NCBI GenBank assembly: GCA_965204155.1
Contig: OZ241971.1
Span: 558,001 to 622,000, forward strand
Length of the DNA: 64,000 nt
Reading direction: 5' to 3'
Source of the DNA: UBA6522 sp965204155
GTDB lineage: Bacteria > Pseudomonadota > Gammaproteobacteria > Steroidobacterales > Rariloculaceae
Positions 8,476 through 17,871 of the stretch are shown here, piece after piece (within the stretch, counting starts at the first letter, position 1; each line of letters starts with the position of its first letter). Position numbers and translations under genes: made by a program. The notes beneath the pieces are model-generated. The model made no database searches, was not told the DNA's origin, and saw nothing but the letters and a program-made list of their open reading frames with translations.

Positions 8476-9381
8476 ATGAGACTCAAGGGCCTCGACCTGA
8501 ACCTGCTGATTGCGCTCGACATTCTTCTGGAAGAGCACAGCGTTTCCAGGTCCGCCGAGCGGTTGCACTTGAGCCAGCCCGCGGCCAGTGCGGCGCTTGG
8601 CAGGCTGCGCAAGTTCTTCAACGACGAACTGCTGGTCCTCCACGGCAAGCGCATGATCCCGACCTCTTATGCGCAGAATCTGGCGCCGGAAGTCAAGCGC
8701 ATTCTGACGCAGGTCGACGGCTTGATTGCCACATCCAGTGCATTCGATCCGGGTACGTCCGAACGCACTTTTCGCCTGATGGGATCGGACTACGTTGCCA
8801 CAGTACTGGTTACGCCGGTCGTTGCCCGGATGAACCGCATCGCTCCAAACGTGACGCTGGATATGCGTCTTCCCAGCGACAGGATCCGAGCGGAATTCGA
8901 GCATGGCGAGATTGATCTGGGTTTGGTCCCGGAGGAGTTTCTCCAGCCGGATCATCCAGCCGAACTGGTTCTGGAGGAACGCTACGTCGTGTTGGGTTGG
9001 AGCCGCAATCCCGTTTTCCAGAGCGTGTTGACGGTCGAATCCTTCCTGGACTGCGCCCATGTCGCCGTTGCGTTAGGGGCGGAACGCAACCTTTCTTTCG
9101 CGGACCGCCAACTTCAGTCGCTGGGGTACCCTCGCCGCATTGCCATGTTCGCTCCGACCTTTGCCGCCGTTCCGGGGATGCTGGTAGGTACGAACCGCCT
9201 CGCGGTCATGCCCGAGAGGCTGGCCCGGACGTTTCTGGCCATGATGCCGCTGACCACCGCCCCGCTGCCTCTGGAGTTTGCGGCCATGCGAATCATGATG
9301 CAGTTCCATGCCGCGCGTTCCGGCGACCAGGGTCTGAAATGGCTTCGTGAACAATTGCACGATGCCGCAAACGCTCGTTAA
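8476..9381 (+). CDS. LysR-family transcriptional regulator, NodD-like subgroup
   Basis: A 301-residue LysR regulator. The N-terminus MRLKGLDLNLLIALDILLEE and the helix-turn-helix (SVSRSAERLHLSQPAASAALGRLRKFF) are very like the NodD/SyrM branch. A LysR substrate-binding domain fills residues 85-300. I prefer the ATG at 8476, where homology begins, over the ATG at 8461. It is transcribed away from rph and in the same direction as the following eight-gene cluster, so it is the obvious candidate regulator of that cluster. The inducer is unknown. Confidence 0.92.
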   Translation: MRLKGLDLNLLIALDILLEEHSVSRSAERLHLSQPAASAALGRLRKFFNDELLVLHGKRMIPTSYAQNLAPEVKRILTQVDGLIATSSAFDPGTSERTFRLMGSDYVATVLVTPVVARMNRIAPNVTLDMRLPSDRIRAEFEHGEIDLGLVPEEFLQPDHPAELVLEERYVVLGWSRNPVFQSVLTVESFLDCAHVAVALGAERNLSFADRQLQSLGYPRRIAMFAPTFAAVPGMLVGTNRLAVMPERLARTFLAMMPLTTAPLPLEFAAMRIMMQFHAARSGDQGLKWLREQLHDAANAR

Positions 9382-9453
9382 TCTACCCGTCGGGGCGTAT
9401 AACTCTGGCGCTCACAATGACAACCACCGCGCGTAAGGCAAGCTTCACTTATC

Positions 9454-9466
9454 AATCATATTTATT
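9454..9466. promoter_or_regulatory. Second copy of the possible LysR operator (AATCATATTTATT)
   Basis: 11 of 13 bases agree with 8406-8418. It lies in the 172-bp AT-rich gap between the LysR gene and the MBL hydrolase, where the promoter of the downstream cluster is expected. Confidence 0.35.
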
Positions 9467-9553
9467 AAAAGGCATTTGTAGATTTGATTTGCTTATGCGA
9501 TCAGATTCAAGGATATTTCGCAATACGCTCTCGATGAAGGGGGATCGGAACAA

Positions 9554-11203
9554 ATGAAGATCGAAGCGTATCTCAGGTCATCATTGTTGTCCTTCACGAC
9601 AGCAGCCTTGTGCATGGCAGGCGCATCCGCACCGGGCCAGGAACGCGACGAAGACGCGGCCATGAATCAGGTGCTCGAAGCTGCGGACGCACTGGGCGGG
9701 CTGGCCGCAGTTCAGGCTGTCGAGCGCATGAGGCTGTACGGCTACGCTCAGGAAGCCGACGGCTTCGGGTCGGGCAATGCTTCCGGATCCCCGCACGCAC
9801 CGCAAAAGTACAACGCCCACAATGATTTGCAGAGGGTCTGGGACTTCGCGAACGATCGCTACATGGAGCGCCAGCGCGTCTACTTTCTGTTCCCGTTCGC
9901 CTCTTCCCTGGTCTATCGCTATTCGTTGAACATCAATGCACTCGACCGCGACATCTCCTATGCGATCGGCGGCGGGTTCAACGTCCCCGATCCGGACGAG
10001 CCGCGTCGAACCGGCAACGTCCGCGAGCTGAGAATGCGGAGCATCGGCACGAATCCCGTGGCGGCGGTTCGTGCCGCGCTCGCGGACGGCTCCACGCTCG
10101 GCAACATGCATGTGGAGGGGGACAACCTGATCGTAGACGTCGCACTCGCAGACGGCGAGGAGTTCACGATCGGTTTCGATTGGACAACGGATCTGCCGCA
10201 GTTCGTGCGCTGGTCGGGTCCCAACCATTACCTTGGGGAAGTTCGCTACACGACGTGGTTCTCTGGTTACGTGCCCTATGACGGCATCAGGCTGCCGCTC
10301 GGAATCGTGACCAACTGGGACTGGCGGGACATCGACGTGTACAAGATCTATGGCGAGGGCTGGATTGTGAATGGCGAGATCCCGGACCTGGCCGCGCCCG
10401 AGTCCGTCCGCGGGGCGGCCGCGCAGTCCTTTTCGAGGGAGCTCGATGTCGAGGCGATCACGGACGGAATCTGGCGCATCTCCAACGGCACCACGGTCGT
10501 CGAGTTCGCCGATCACCTGCTGGTCTTCGAGCTGGGCGGTTTCGGTTACGACGATGCCACGCTGCAGGTCCTGGAGCTTGCACGCTCGCTGGTTCCGGAG
10601 AAGCCGCTGACGCACTACATCGCCTCCCATCATCACGACGATCACAGCTCGGGCCTGCGCACGGCCGTTGCCGAAGGCCTCACCGTGATATCCCACCAGG
10701 CGAACGAACAAATCTACCGGGAGATTGCGTCGAGGCCGGCGCCGAACTTTCCCGATGCCCTGCATCGAAATCCGCAGCCCTTCAGGTTCATCGCGGTCAC
10801 GGATGGACACATGCGCCTGCAGGACGCCGAGCGTACTCTGGACATCTATCACGTATTGGGCCATAACCACATGGCTGACGCGGTGTTCGCCCATGACCCG
10901 GATGCCCGGGTCATGATCGAGGCGGACATCGCGCCCGCGGTCGAATGGCAGTGGTGGGCCGATGCGTATGTTTACAACCTGGAGCATTACAATCTCGATG
11001 TGGAAACCGTGTCGTCCAATCATTTCGGCGTCATGACGCACCAGGAGATGCTGGATTTCCTGGCCCCGGGCAGGTTGCGCGTTCAGGAGATTTGCGTCGA
11101 GCAGGCTGAAGCGGGTATCTACAGAACGGGATGCCCGCCGTTTTTTCAGGAAGGCGACCTGATCGAGGGAATGTCGGAGTACTTTGAACCGCCGGTCGAA
11201 TGA
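9554..11203 (+). CDS. Secreted MBL-fold metallo-hydrolase
   Basis: A 549-residue protein with an N-terminal signal peptide (hydrophobic residues 8-25, likely cut after GASA). The first half (to about 295) is a non-catalytic domain I do not recognise. The second half is a metallo-beta-lactamase fold with an intact zinc signature H359-x-H361-x-D363-H364 (SHHHDDHSSG), a further His in HVLGHNHMADAV and an Asp in IEADIAP. It is probably a periplasmic hydrolase; the substrate cannot be inferred. It is the first gene of the LysR-adjacent cluster. An MBL pseudoenzyme is encoded two genes downstream. Confidence 0.82.
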   Translation: MKIEAYLRSSLLSFTTAALCMAGASAPGQERDEDAAMNQVLEAADALGGLAAVQAVERMRLYGYAQEADGFGSGNASGSPHAPQKYNAHNDLQRVWDFANDRYMERQRVYFLFPFASSLVYRYSLNINALDRDISYAIGGGFNVPDPDEPRRTGNVRELRMRSIGTNPVAAVRAALADGSTLGNMHVEGDNLIVDVALADGEEFTIGFDWTTDLPQFVRWSGPNHYLGEVRYTTWFSGYVPYDGIRLPLGIVTNWDWRDIDVYKIYGEGWIVNGEIPDLAAPESVRGAAAQSFSRELDVEAITDGIWRISNGTTVVEFADHLLVFELGGFGYDDATLQVLELARSLVPEKPLTHYIASHHHDDHSSGLRTAVAEGLTVISHQANEQIYREIASRPAPNFPDALHRNPQPFRFIAVTDGHMRLQDAERTLDIYHVLGHNHMADAVFAHDPDARVMIEADIAPAVEWQWWADAYVYNLEHYNLDVETVSSNHFGVMTHQEMLDFLAPGRLRVQEICVEQAEAGIYRTGCPPFFQEGDLIEGMSEYFEPPVE

Positions 11204-11268
11204 GGAGGGAATGATCGAGACCGGAATCGGCAGACTTTCCGGGTCCGGCATGAGGGGGAGTGAACACC

Positions 11269-12129
11269 ATGAGAGGTAACAGTCGATATTCTGCAGCCGT
11301 GCTGAGCCTGGCGCTGGGCGTGCTCCTTGCCGATGCCGCACTGGCGCAAAAGGACATATCCGGGCACTGGACGCAGACAAACTCCGAGCAGCGATACAGC
11401 GACACGGGCATCGGCAACTACAGCGGCTTGCCTGTCAACGAGGCTGCACGCATACGGGCCGACACCTGGAGTCCGGAACGGCTATTCATGCCCATCCACC
11501 AATGCGAGCCGCACCCGGCGCCCTACACGCCCGTCGGCCCTGCGGGCCTGAGGATTCAGGCGGTCATCGACCGCAGAACCCAGGAAACGATCGCCTGGCG
11601 AATGGCGGCGCACTGGATGGAAAACGAGCGCACTGTCTGGATGGACGGCCGGGAGCACCCGCCGGAGTGGGCCCAGCACACGTGGAACGGCTTCTCCACG
11701 GGCGAGTGGAACGGCGACATGCTCTCGGTGACGACAACGCATATCAAGCAGGCGTGGATTCGCCGCAACGGGGCGCCGCAGAGCGACCGCGCGGTACTAC
11801 GCGAGCACTGGGTCGTCAACGACGATGTACTTACGCTGGTTTCGGTATTGCAGGATCCGGTCTACCTCACCGAACCGCTGATCCGATCGATGACCTGGGT
11901 TCGCAATCCGGGCTTCCTGATCGGCTCCTATACCTGTCACATCACGGCAGAAGTCATTTATCCGCGGGGATACATACCCTTCAACCTCCCCGGGCAGAAC
12001 ACCATGCTCATGGACAACGAACCGGCCCGTTGGGGCATGCCGCGGGAAGTGATTCGCGGCGGCGCCCGCACGCTGTTGCCGGAGTACGCGGAAGAGTTGA
12101 AGGCGTTGCTGGAGGAGCGTGGGCAATGA
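11269..12129 (+). CDS. Secreted protein of unknown function (family A)
   Basis: About 286 residues with a signal peptide ending near ADAALAQKD. I do not recognise a named domain. The core is DISGHWTQ..., NYSGLPVNEAARIRADTW, HQCEPHPAPYTP, then STGEWNGDMLSVTTTHIKQAWIRRNGAPQSD and LQDPVYLTEPL. The G-x-W-x-G-D-x-L block followed by W-x-R-x-G-x-P-x-S and a DP-containing strand recurs in the proteins at 13190 and 29104, so the three appear related. A GGGGG-rich ribosome site suits the ATG at 11269 better than the GTG at 11260. The stop overlaps the next start (ATGA). Probably a periplasmic, lipocalin-like beta-rich protein; this is a guess. Confidence 0.72.
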   Translation: MRGNSRYSAAVLSLALGVLLADAALAQKDISGHWTQTNSEQRYSDTGIGNYSGLPVNEAARIRADTWSPERLFMPIHQCEPHPAPYTPVGPAGLRIQAVIDRRTQETIAWRMAAHWMENERTVWMDGREHPPEWAQHTWNGFSTGEWNGDMLSVTTTHIKQAWIRRNGAPQSDRAVLREHWVVNDDVLTLVSVLQDPVYLTEPLIRSMTWVRNPGFLIGSYTCHITAEVIYPRGYIPFNLPGQNTMLMDNEPARWGMPREVIRGGARTLLPEYAEELKALLEERGQ

Positions 12130-13193
12130 TGTCGATTCATTACATGCTTTGCGCCGGGCGTTGGCATGCTGCCGGGCGTTGGCTGGTCGGCGGTATCCCG
12201 GTATTCCTTTGCGCCACCGCCACCGCGCAGATTCACCTGGACCCCGAGCCGCATATCGTGCCGGAGGTCTATCTCGACGCGCAGGCGGCGCTCAATGCGA
12301 TCAACGCGAACGCCACGCTGCAGTTCTTCCCGGTAAACGGCAATGTCTACCTGCTCGCGGATCCTCGCGGAGGCACCAATGTCACGGTTCAGATTGGCGA
12401 AGAGGGTGTCCTGGTGATCGACAGCGGTTCGGCCGAGCATGCCGCCGAAACACTTGAGATGGTCCGGCGCATCTCGACCCAGCCGCTCCGCTATCTGCTC
12501 AACACCACGGGGCTGCCCGCCTACACCGGCGCCAACGACCCGCTTGGGGAAGCCGGACTGGGCTACGAGGGCGTCGGCGCACGAGGCCTCGGGCGCACCA
12601 GCGGCATTTCCCACGAGAACGCCATGATCATGATGGCTTCCAATGCCGAACCGCCGAACACCGGCGCCGGCTACCCGAACCTGGCTTTCTTCAATGCGCA
12701 TCAGCCGATTTTCTTCAACGGAGAAACCATCGACATTTACTACCAACCCAACGCAAACACGAACAGCGAATCCATCGTCGTATTTCGAAAATCCGACATC
12801 ATCAGCGCAGGACCCATCTTCCTGACCACGACCTACCCCAAGATCGATCCGGAAGAAGGCGGAACCATCGACGGGGTGATAGAAGCACTGAACAGGATTC
12901 TCGACATCACCAACACGCGCAAGAACCAGGAGGGCGGCACGATGGTGATCTCCGGCGAGGGGCGCATTACGGATGAAGCGGGTGTTGCCGAGTACCGCGA
13001 CATGCTGACCATCATCCGGGCGCGTATCGCGTACTACATGCAGCATGGCATGTCGCTGGACGAGATCCGGGCCGCTCGGCCCACGATGGACTACGACGGC
13101 CGGTACGCGGCCGAGGAAGGGCCTGCGGAGCCTGCAAGCTTCATCGAGATCATCTACAACCACCTGCTCGAAAGCCGCGGTGATGGGTCATGA
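12126..13193 (+). CDS. MBL-fold protein lacking all zinc ligands (pseudoenzyme)
   Basis: A 355-residue exported protein (signal peptide to about TATAQ) whose fold follows the metallo-beta-lactamase pattern: NVYLLADPRGGTNVTVQIGEEGVLVIDSGSAEHAAETLEMVRRI, then the strand leading to the active-site loop. Where active relatives read N-T-H-x-H-x-D-H-x-G-G-N, this protein reads N-T-T-G-L-P-A-Y-T-G-A-N (126-137), so the His, His, Asp and His ligands are replaced by T128, L130, A132 and Y133. The rest is intact and in frame, so it is not a decayed gene. It overlaps both neighbours by four bases and is clearly in one operon with them. A binding or partner role is more likely than hydrolysis. Confidence 0.8.
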   Translation: MMSIHYMLCAGRWHAAGRWLVGGIPVFLCATATAQIHLDPEPHIVPEVYLDAQAALNAINANATLQFFPVNGNVYLLADPRGGTNVTVQIGEEGVLVIDSGSAEHAAETLEMVRRISTQPLRYLLNTTGLPAYTGANDPLGEAGLGYEGVGARGLGRTSGISHENAMIMMASNAEPPNTGAGYPNLAFFNAHQPIFFNGETIDIYYQPNANTNSESIVVFRKSDIISAGPIFLTTTYPKIDPEEGGTIDGVIEALNRILDITNTRKNQEGGTMVISGEGRITDEAGVAEYRDMLTIIRARIAYYMQHGMSLDEIRAARPTMDYDGRYAAEEGPAEPASFIEIIYNHLLESRGDGS

Positions 13194-14050
13194 AGAGTAT
13201 CGTGGGCAGCAGACAAGCCACGGGACCGTTGTGCGCCGCCGTTCTGGCCGCTGTGGTGGTCGTCATCACCGGCGGACGCGCGCAGGCCCAACAGGGCATG
13301 GGCGGTATGGCGGCCGAACCGGTCCCCGCCAGGGAAGCGGCCGAACAGCACTTCGATCTGACCGGATATTGGGTACCCATCATCACGGAGGATTGGCTCT
13401 CCCGTATGGTGACACCGCCCATCGGCTATGTATCAAGCGGAGAATTCAGCCAGTTTCTGCGACTGACCGACGCGGCCGTCGAGGCGGCGATGAACTGGGA
13501 CCCGGAAGCCGACGCCGCGGCCGGGCTGGAGTGCAGGTCCTTCGGGGTCGGGCACATCATGCGCATGCCGACGCGACTCCGCATCACCTGGGAAGACGAC
13601 GACACACTGCGAATCGACACCGATTACGGCGAACAGACGCGACTGCTGCGATTCCGCCCCACCGAGGCGGACGCCGCGCGCGATCAGGGCACCTGGCAGG
13701 GCCATTCCGTCGCATCCTGGGAAGCGCAGGGGCATCGGCGGGGGTTCGTGCCCGAACCGCCCAGCCGCCCCGGCGTGCTACGGGTCGAGACCGGGGGAAT
13801 GCGCCCGGGCTACATCAGCCGCAACGGCATTCCCTACAGCGAACGCGCAACCATGCGCGAGTTCTTCGTGCGTCACGATGACTTCGGCGATGAATGGTTC
13901 ACGGTCACCACGATACTTGAAGATCCCGAGAATCTGGCGCAACCGCACATCACGGCGACGCATTTTCGCCGCGAGGCGGATGACGGGCGATGGAATTCGC
14001 GCCCATGTGAAATCGTTCCGCCCTTTTCGATAAGCTCAAATGGGGGGTAA
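13190..14050 (+). CDS. Secreted protein of unknown function (family A relative)
   Basis: 286 residues with a strong N-terminal export signal (CAAVLAAVVVVITGGRAQAQ). No named domain is recognised. DLTGYWVPIITEDW near residue 55 and the C-terminal block MRPGYISRNGIPYSERATMREFF with ILEDPENLAQPH resemble the proteins at 11269 and 29104. ECRSFGVGHIMRMPTRLRITWEDDDTLRIDTDYGEQTRLLRF in the middle suggests a beta-rich fold. It starts in the stop of the MBL pseudoenzyme gene. Confidence 0.72.
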   Translation: MKSIVGSRQATGPLCAAVLAAVVVVITGGRAQAQQGMGGMAAEPVPAREAAEQHFDLTGYWVPIITEDWLSRMVTPPIGYVSSGEFSQFLRLTDAAVEAAMNWDPEADAAAGLECRSFGVGHIMRMPTRLRITWEDDDTLRIDTDYGEQTRLLRFRPTEADAARDQGTWQGHSVASWEAQGHRRGFVPEPPSRPGVLRVETGGMRPGYISRNGIPYSERATMREFFVRHDDFGDEWFTVTTILEDPENLAQPHITATHFRREADDGRWNSRPCEIVPPFSISSNGG

Positions 14051-14054
14051 CCAA

Positions 14055-14453
14055 ATGAAATCCGGAAAGTATTCTGCACTCGTCGTCGCTGCGTCGTGCG
14101 GCGCCTCGCTGCTCGGTCTGCCGGCTTCGGCCCACCACTCCTATTCGGCCACCTATGACCCGGAGCGCCTGATCACGATCGAAGGCCAACTGGTCTCATT
14201 CACCCTGCGCAATCCGCACACCATGGTGTTCGTGCTTGCGGAAGACGAATCGGGTGCCACGCAGCGATGGGCGATCGAATGGGGTGCGGCAACGCTGCTG
14301 CGCGGCGAGGGAATCGAGGGCGACACGCTGAAGGCCGGCGATCACATCATCGTCACGGGACTGCCGGGGCGGCAGGAGAGCGCACGCCGCATGCTCATGC
14401 GCGCGGTCGAGCGGCCGTCGGACGGCTGGAGCTGGGACGGCGAATTCGACTAG
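14055..14453 (+). CDS. DUF6152 family exported protein
   Basis: A 132-residue small exported protein: signal peptide to ASAHH, then HHSYSATYDPERLITIEGQLVSFTLRNPHTMVFV, which is the DUF6152 pattern (mature N-terminal HHS, NPH in the middle). The function of the family is unknown; the N-terminal His pair suggests metal binding. The ATG at 14055 has a GGGGTAA stretch upstream; a GTG-type start at 14040 is less likely. It follows the preceding gene by 4 bp and is the last member of the tight 11269-14453 operon. Confidence 0.78.
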   Translation: MKSGKYSALVVAASCGASLLGLPASAHHSYSATYDPERLITIEGQLVSFTLRNPHTMVFVLAEDESGATQRWAIEWGAATLLRGEGIEGDTLKAGDHIIVTGLPGRQESARRMLMRAVERPSDGWSWDGEFD

Positions 14454-14623
14454 TTTCCGCTCACAACAGTCTCGAAAACGCCTCACGTGGCCGTGCCGTG
14501 TTCTCGGGCAAAGCAACAGGCAGGACATCAGGCTCATGGCCGACGACGCATTCTTGACTTCCATGTATTCGACACATTCGCCGCGGTACCGAACTGCGGC
14601 CCCGGACCGATCGGCATGAGCGG

Positions 14624-15898
14624 GTGGCAACGGTGAACGGCGCACAAGACCTGCGGTCCCGGTGGGAACTCACGTTTGGTGGCATTACCACCACCTCGGC
14701 CGGCCTCGTCGGTCTCTCATTCGGGCCCAGCGTCATCGGGGTGCTGTCTTTCGGCGTCTTCATCCGACCGATCGAGGACGCCTTCGGCTGGTCCCGGGTC
14801 GACGTGTCGGTGGCGATCACGGTCATCGCGTACGCAATCCTGCTGGTCTCGCCCATCCAGGGCACGCTGGTGGACCGTTTCGGTCCGCGACGGATCGTGC
14901 TCACGTCCATACCCCTGTTCGCCCTGGCCGTGGCGATGTTCTACTTCCTGCCCGCGAACCTGCTGGTCTTCTATGTGCTTGCGGCACTGATTCCCATACT
15001 CGGCTTCGGCCTGTTGCCCCTTTCCTACCTGCAGGCCGTGAGCCGCTGGTTCGACCGCCGTCTCGGGATCGCGCTCGGCGTCGCCAACTCCGGGATCGGC
15101 GTCGGCAGCACGGTGGTTCCGCTGATTGCCAGCGCGTTGATGCTCGCCTACGGCTGGCGCGAAGCCTTTCTTGGCCTCGCCGTCATCGTACTTCTGGTCA
15201 CGTGGCCGGTGGCGTATTTCGGCCTTCGCGAGCCGGGCACAGGAACGCAAACCGGCGCAACGCCCGAATCCAGCGGCGCGCCGACATTCGGGTTGACCTT
15301 TGCCGAGTCGGCAAGACAGCCGGCTTTCCGGGTTCTCATCGCCGTGTTTCTGGTGCTGGGGCTGGCCCAAACCGGCCTCATCACCCAGATTGTGCCCATG
15401 CTGATCGATGCCGGCTGGTCGCCTCCCCGCGCCGCCGCCGTCATGTCCGTTTTCGGCGCGACGATGATGGTTTCGAGAATCGGTGTCGGTATCCTGATCG
15501 ATTACGTCTTCGCGCCACTGGTCATGATGGTCGTTACGCTCGGAGGCGCGCTCTGCTGTTTTCTGTTTGCCACGATGCCGGCGGCCGCTTTCGTCAGCGC
15601 GGCGTTGCTCGGGTTGCTGGTCGGCGCCGAGTTCGATGTCCTCGCGTTCCTGATCAAGCGTTATTTCGGTACGATCGCCTTCGGCAGGCTGTACGGAATC
15701 ATCTTTGCCGCCTTTCAGGCTGCCTCGGGCATCGGCATCGCGCTGTTGTCGATGAGCCAGAGCCGCTTCGGCGACTACACGGTCGGACTGTACGTTTTGA
15801 CCGGCCTGCTGGTGGCGTGCGCTTCGATTCAGCTCCTGTTGGGACCGTACAGGTACGGCCCCGACTCGGGATCGGAAGCCACTGGCAATGGCAGTTGA
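14624..15898 (+). CDS. MFS transporter (oxalate/formate or monocarboxylate type)
   Basis: A 424-residue inner-membrane carrier with twelve predicted membrane segments. The loop between helices 2 and 3 has the MFS signature (GTLVDRFGPRRIVL); the region SRWFDRRLGIALGVANSGIGVGS is typical of the OFA/monocarboxylate branch. It presumably brings in the organic acid or other small molecule handled by the surrounding hydrolases, but the substrate is unknown. The start is a GTG (14624, or 14633). The 170 bp before it contain no gene that I can see. Confidence 0.87.
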   Translation: MATVNGAQDLRSRWELTFGGITTTSAGLVGLSFGPSVIGVLSFGVFIRPIEDAFGWSRVDVSVAITVIAYAILLVSPIQGTLVDRFGPRRIVLTSIPLFALAVAMFYFLPANLLVFYVLAALIPILGFGLLPLSYLQAVSRWFDRRLGIALGVANSGIGVGSTVVPLIASALMLAYGWREAFLGLAVIVLLVTWPVAYFGLREPGTGTQTGATPESSGAPTFGLTFAESARQPAFRVLIAVFLVLGLAQTGLITQIVPMLIDAGWSPPRAAAVMSVFGATMMVSRIGVGILIDYVFAPLVMMVVTLGGALCCFLFATMPAAAFVSAALLGLLVGAEFDVLAFLIKRYFGTIAFGRLYGIIFAAFQAASGIGIALLSMSQSRFGDYTVGLYVLTGLLVACASIQLLLGPYRYGPDSGSEATGNGS

Positions 15899-15988
15899 GC
15901 ACCTGGCAGCCCGGTTGCGCCGAGCTCAATTGATTTGAACATTTTTTGTGAGCGGCCAGGTGAGTCGCGTAGATATCAGGAGAAAGTA

Positions 15989-17812
15989 ATGCCGGAGACG
16001 ATGGAGAGGGATGTCCAAACCGTACAGTCGGGTGAGTGGCCCCGATGCGATTATGGGCGCGCGGCGGAGTTCACCGGATTCATTGAAGAGAAGGATGTCT
16101 CCGTGCCCATGCGCGACGGGGTCAATCTCTCGATCGACGTCTATCGTCCCGACACCAACGAGAAACTGCCGGTGCTGCTGGCGTTCGCGATCTACAACAA
16201 GGATCTCCAGGGGCCGGCGGTCAGCGATGCGCTGCCTCCGCAACCGGCCTGGTCGACCTTGTGGACCGGGCCGCTCGAAGCAGGCGATTCGCGTTTCTTC
16301 GCGTCCCGCGGATACGTACACGTCATCGGCTCCCCGCGCGGCGTCGGCAAGTCGGGAAGCGGCGGCGACCGGTGGTGGGATTCCTACGATCTCATCGAAT
16401 GGATCGCCGAACAGCCCTGGTGCGACGGCAATGTGGGCATGGTCGGAATTTCCGGCTTCGGGGCCGAGCAATTGCACGTCGCGAAGCAGCGGCCGCCGCA
16501 CCTCAAGGCGATATTTCCGCTGGACTCCCGCGGCGCCTACGGTCCGTTCGGGGGCTTCCGCGACGAGTATCCGGGCGGCGTCATCCACCTGTTCCGCTTC
16601 CTGATCGGCATTTATTCCGCCTTTCACCAGAACCGGGGGGCGCCGGGAGAACTGCCGCCCGAGAAGGAAGAGCTGTGGCGCAAGGCCATGGAGAATCCCG
16701 ACTATCGCATGTACCCGCACCTGTACAACGTGGTCGCCCAGAAGGGACAGCACATGCCGCCCTTCTTCGAGTTGTTGATCAACCCCTACGACAACGAAGC
16801 GGCCGTGGAGAAAAGCGAGGCCGAATTCGCCAACATCGAGGTTCCGACGCACACCGGTTCCGGGTGGTATGCCTACACCTACAAGACGCATCTGAACGGA
16901 TGCCAGACATGGTTCGAGCGCATCAATGCGCCCAAGAAGCTGACGCTGGGCGGCCCGGCACACCTCGAACGCCCGTTCCGTTCCTATCACAGGGAAATGC
17001 TGCGCTGGTACGACCACTGGCTCAAGGGCCTGGATACAGGAATCATGGACGAGCCGCCGGTCAAGGTCTGGGTCATGGGCGCGAACAAGTGGCTGACCGC
17101 GACAAACTGGCCGCTGCCCGAAATCCGCTGGACGAAGTTCTACCTGAATAGCTGGGAACGCCTGACCGACCGGGAATTCACGTCGGGCAGCGTCGACGAC
17201 GCGATCCCGCCGGATACTTTCGTGCAGATGCCGCCGACTCACACGAACCAGGTCCAGAAGCTTCAGTACCTGACGGAGCCGTTGTCGGAGGACATGCTGA
17301 TCGTCGGACCGTCCGCACTGCACCTGTTTGCCGAGATCGACCAGGACGACACCAACTGGATCGTGGCACTCAACGACGTGGGACCGGATGTCTCGGTGAT
17401 GTCGGCGCGTGAAGGCGAGCGCGAAAGGCCGGCGGATACGCCCAAACGGGAACTCACGCGCGGCTGGCTGAAGGCGTCGCATCGCGCCCTCGACGACGCC
17501 CGCTCCAGACCGGGCCGGCCCTGGCACCCGCTGACCAGGGAAGCCCAGGCTCCCGTAACGCCGGGCGAGATCGAGGAATACGCCATCGGCATCACGTCGA
17601 CGGCCAATCTGTTCCGCAAGGGACACCGGCTGGCCGTCGACATCATGTGCCTGGACCTGCCGACCGGTGTGGGCGGGGCGACGAATGTCGAATACGTGCC
17701 CTACCACATCTGCAGCAGCAAGACGACGGTGCATCGAATCTATCACGATACGAAGCGCCCATCTCATCTGCTCCTGCCGGTCGTGCCGTTGAGTTCCGTG
17801 GAATGGCTTTAG
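15989..17812 (+). CDS. CocE/NonD family hydrolase (peptidase S15-like)
   Basis: A 607-residue alpha/beta hydrolase. The N-terminal part has VPMRDGVNLSIDVYRPD and RGVGKSGSGGDRWWDSYDLIEWIAEQPWCDGNVGMVGISGFGAEQ, where the Ser of G-I-S-G-F-G is the nucleophile; GGPAHLERPF should hold the catalytic His, and RWYDHWLKGLDTGIMDEPPVKVWVMGANKW is the classic CocE segment. A C-terminal jelly-roll (from about 420) follows. It cleaves an ester or amide of unknown identity. No signal peptide is seen, so it is probably cytoplasmic. An AGGAG site lies 6 nt before the ATG at 15989. The cupin gene follows within 60 bp. Confidence 0.9.
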   Translation: MPETMERDVQTVQSGEWPRCDYGRAAEFTGFIEEKDVSVPMRDGVNLSIDVYRPDTNEKLPVLLAFAIYNKDLQGPAVSDALPPQPAWSTLWTGPLEAGDSRFFASRGYVHVIGSPRGVGKSGSGGDRWWDSYDLIEWIAEQPWCDGNVGMVGISGFGAEQLHVAKQRPPHLKAIFPLDSRGAYGPFGGFRDEYPGGVIHLFRFLIGIYSAFHQNRGAPGELPPEKEELWRKAMENPDYRMYPHLYNVVAQKGQHMPPFFELLINPYDNEAAVEKSEAEFANIEVPTHTGSGWYAYTYKTHLNGCQTWFERINAPKKLTLGGPAHLERPFRSYHREMLRWYDHWLKGLDTGIMDEPPVKVWVMGANKWLTATNWPLPEIRWTKFYLNSWERLTDREFTSGSVDDAIPPDTFVQMPPTHTNQVQKLQYLTEPLSEDMLIVGPSALHLFAEIDQDDTNWIVALNDVGPDVSVMSAREGERERPADTPKRELTRGWLKASHRALDDARSRPGRPWHPLTREAQAPVTPGEIEEYAIGITSTANLFRKGHRLAVDIMCLDLPTGVGGATNVEYVPYHICSSKTTVHRIYHDTKRPSHLLLPVVPLSSVEWL

Positions 17813-17871
17813 AAGGCCGCGCCCGCCCGCCAGCGGACCGGGCCATCGTCAACAATCGAGAGGAAACACCA

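Noticed and set aside
12126..13193. Reading the ligand-free MBL gene as a pseudogene
   Set aside because: The frame is full length, with signal peptide and overlapping starts/stops with both neighbours; only the metal ligands are changed, which suggests a maintained pseudoenzyme.
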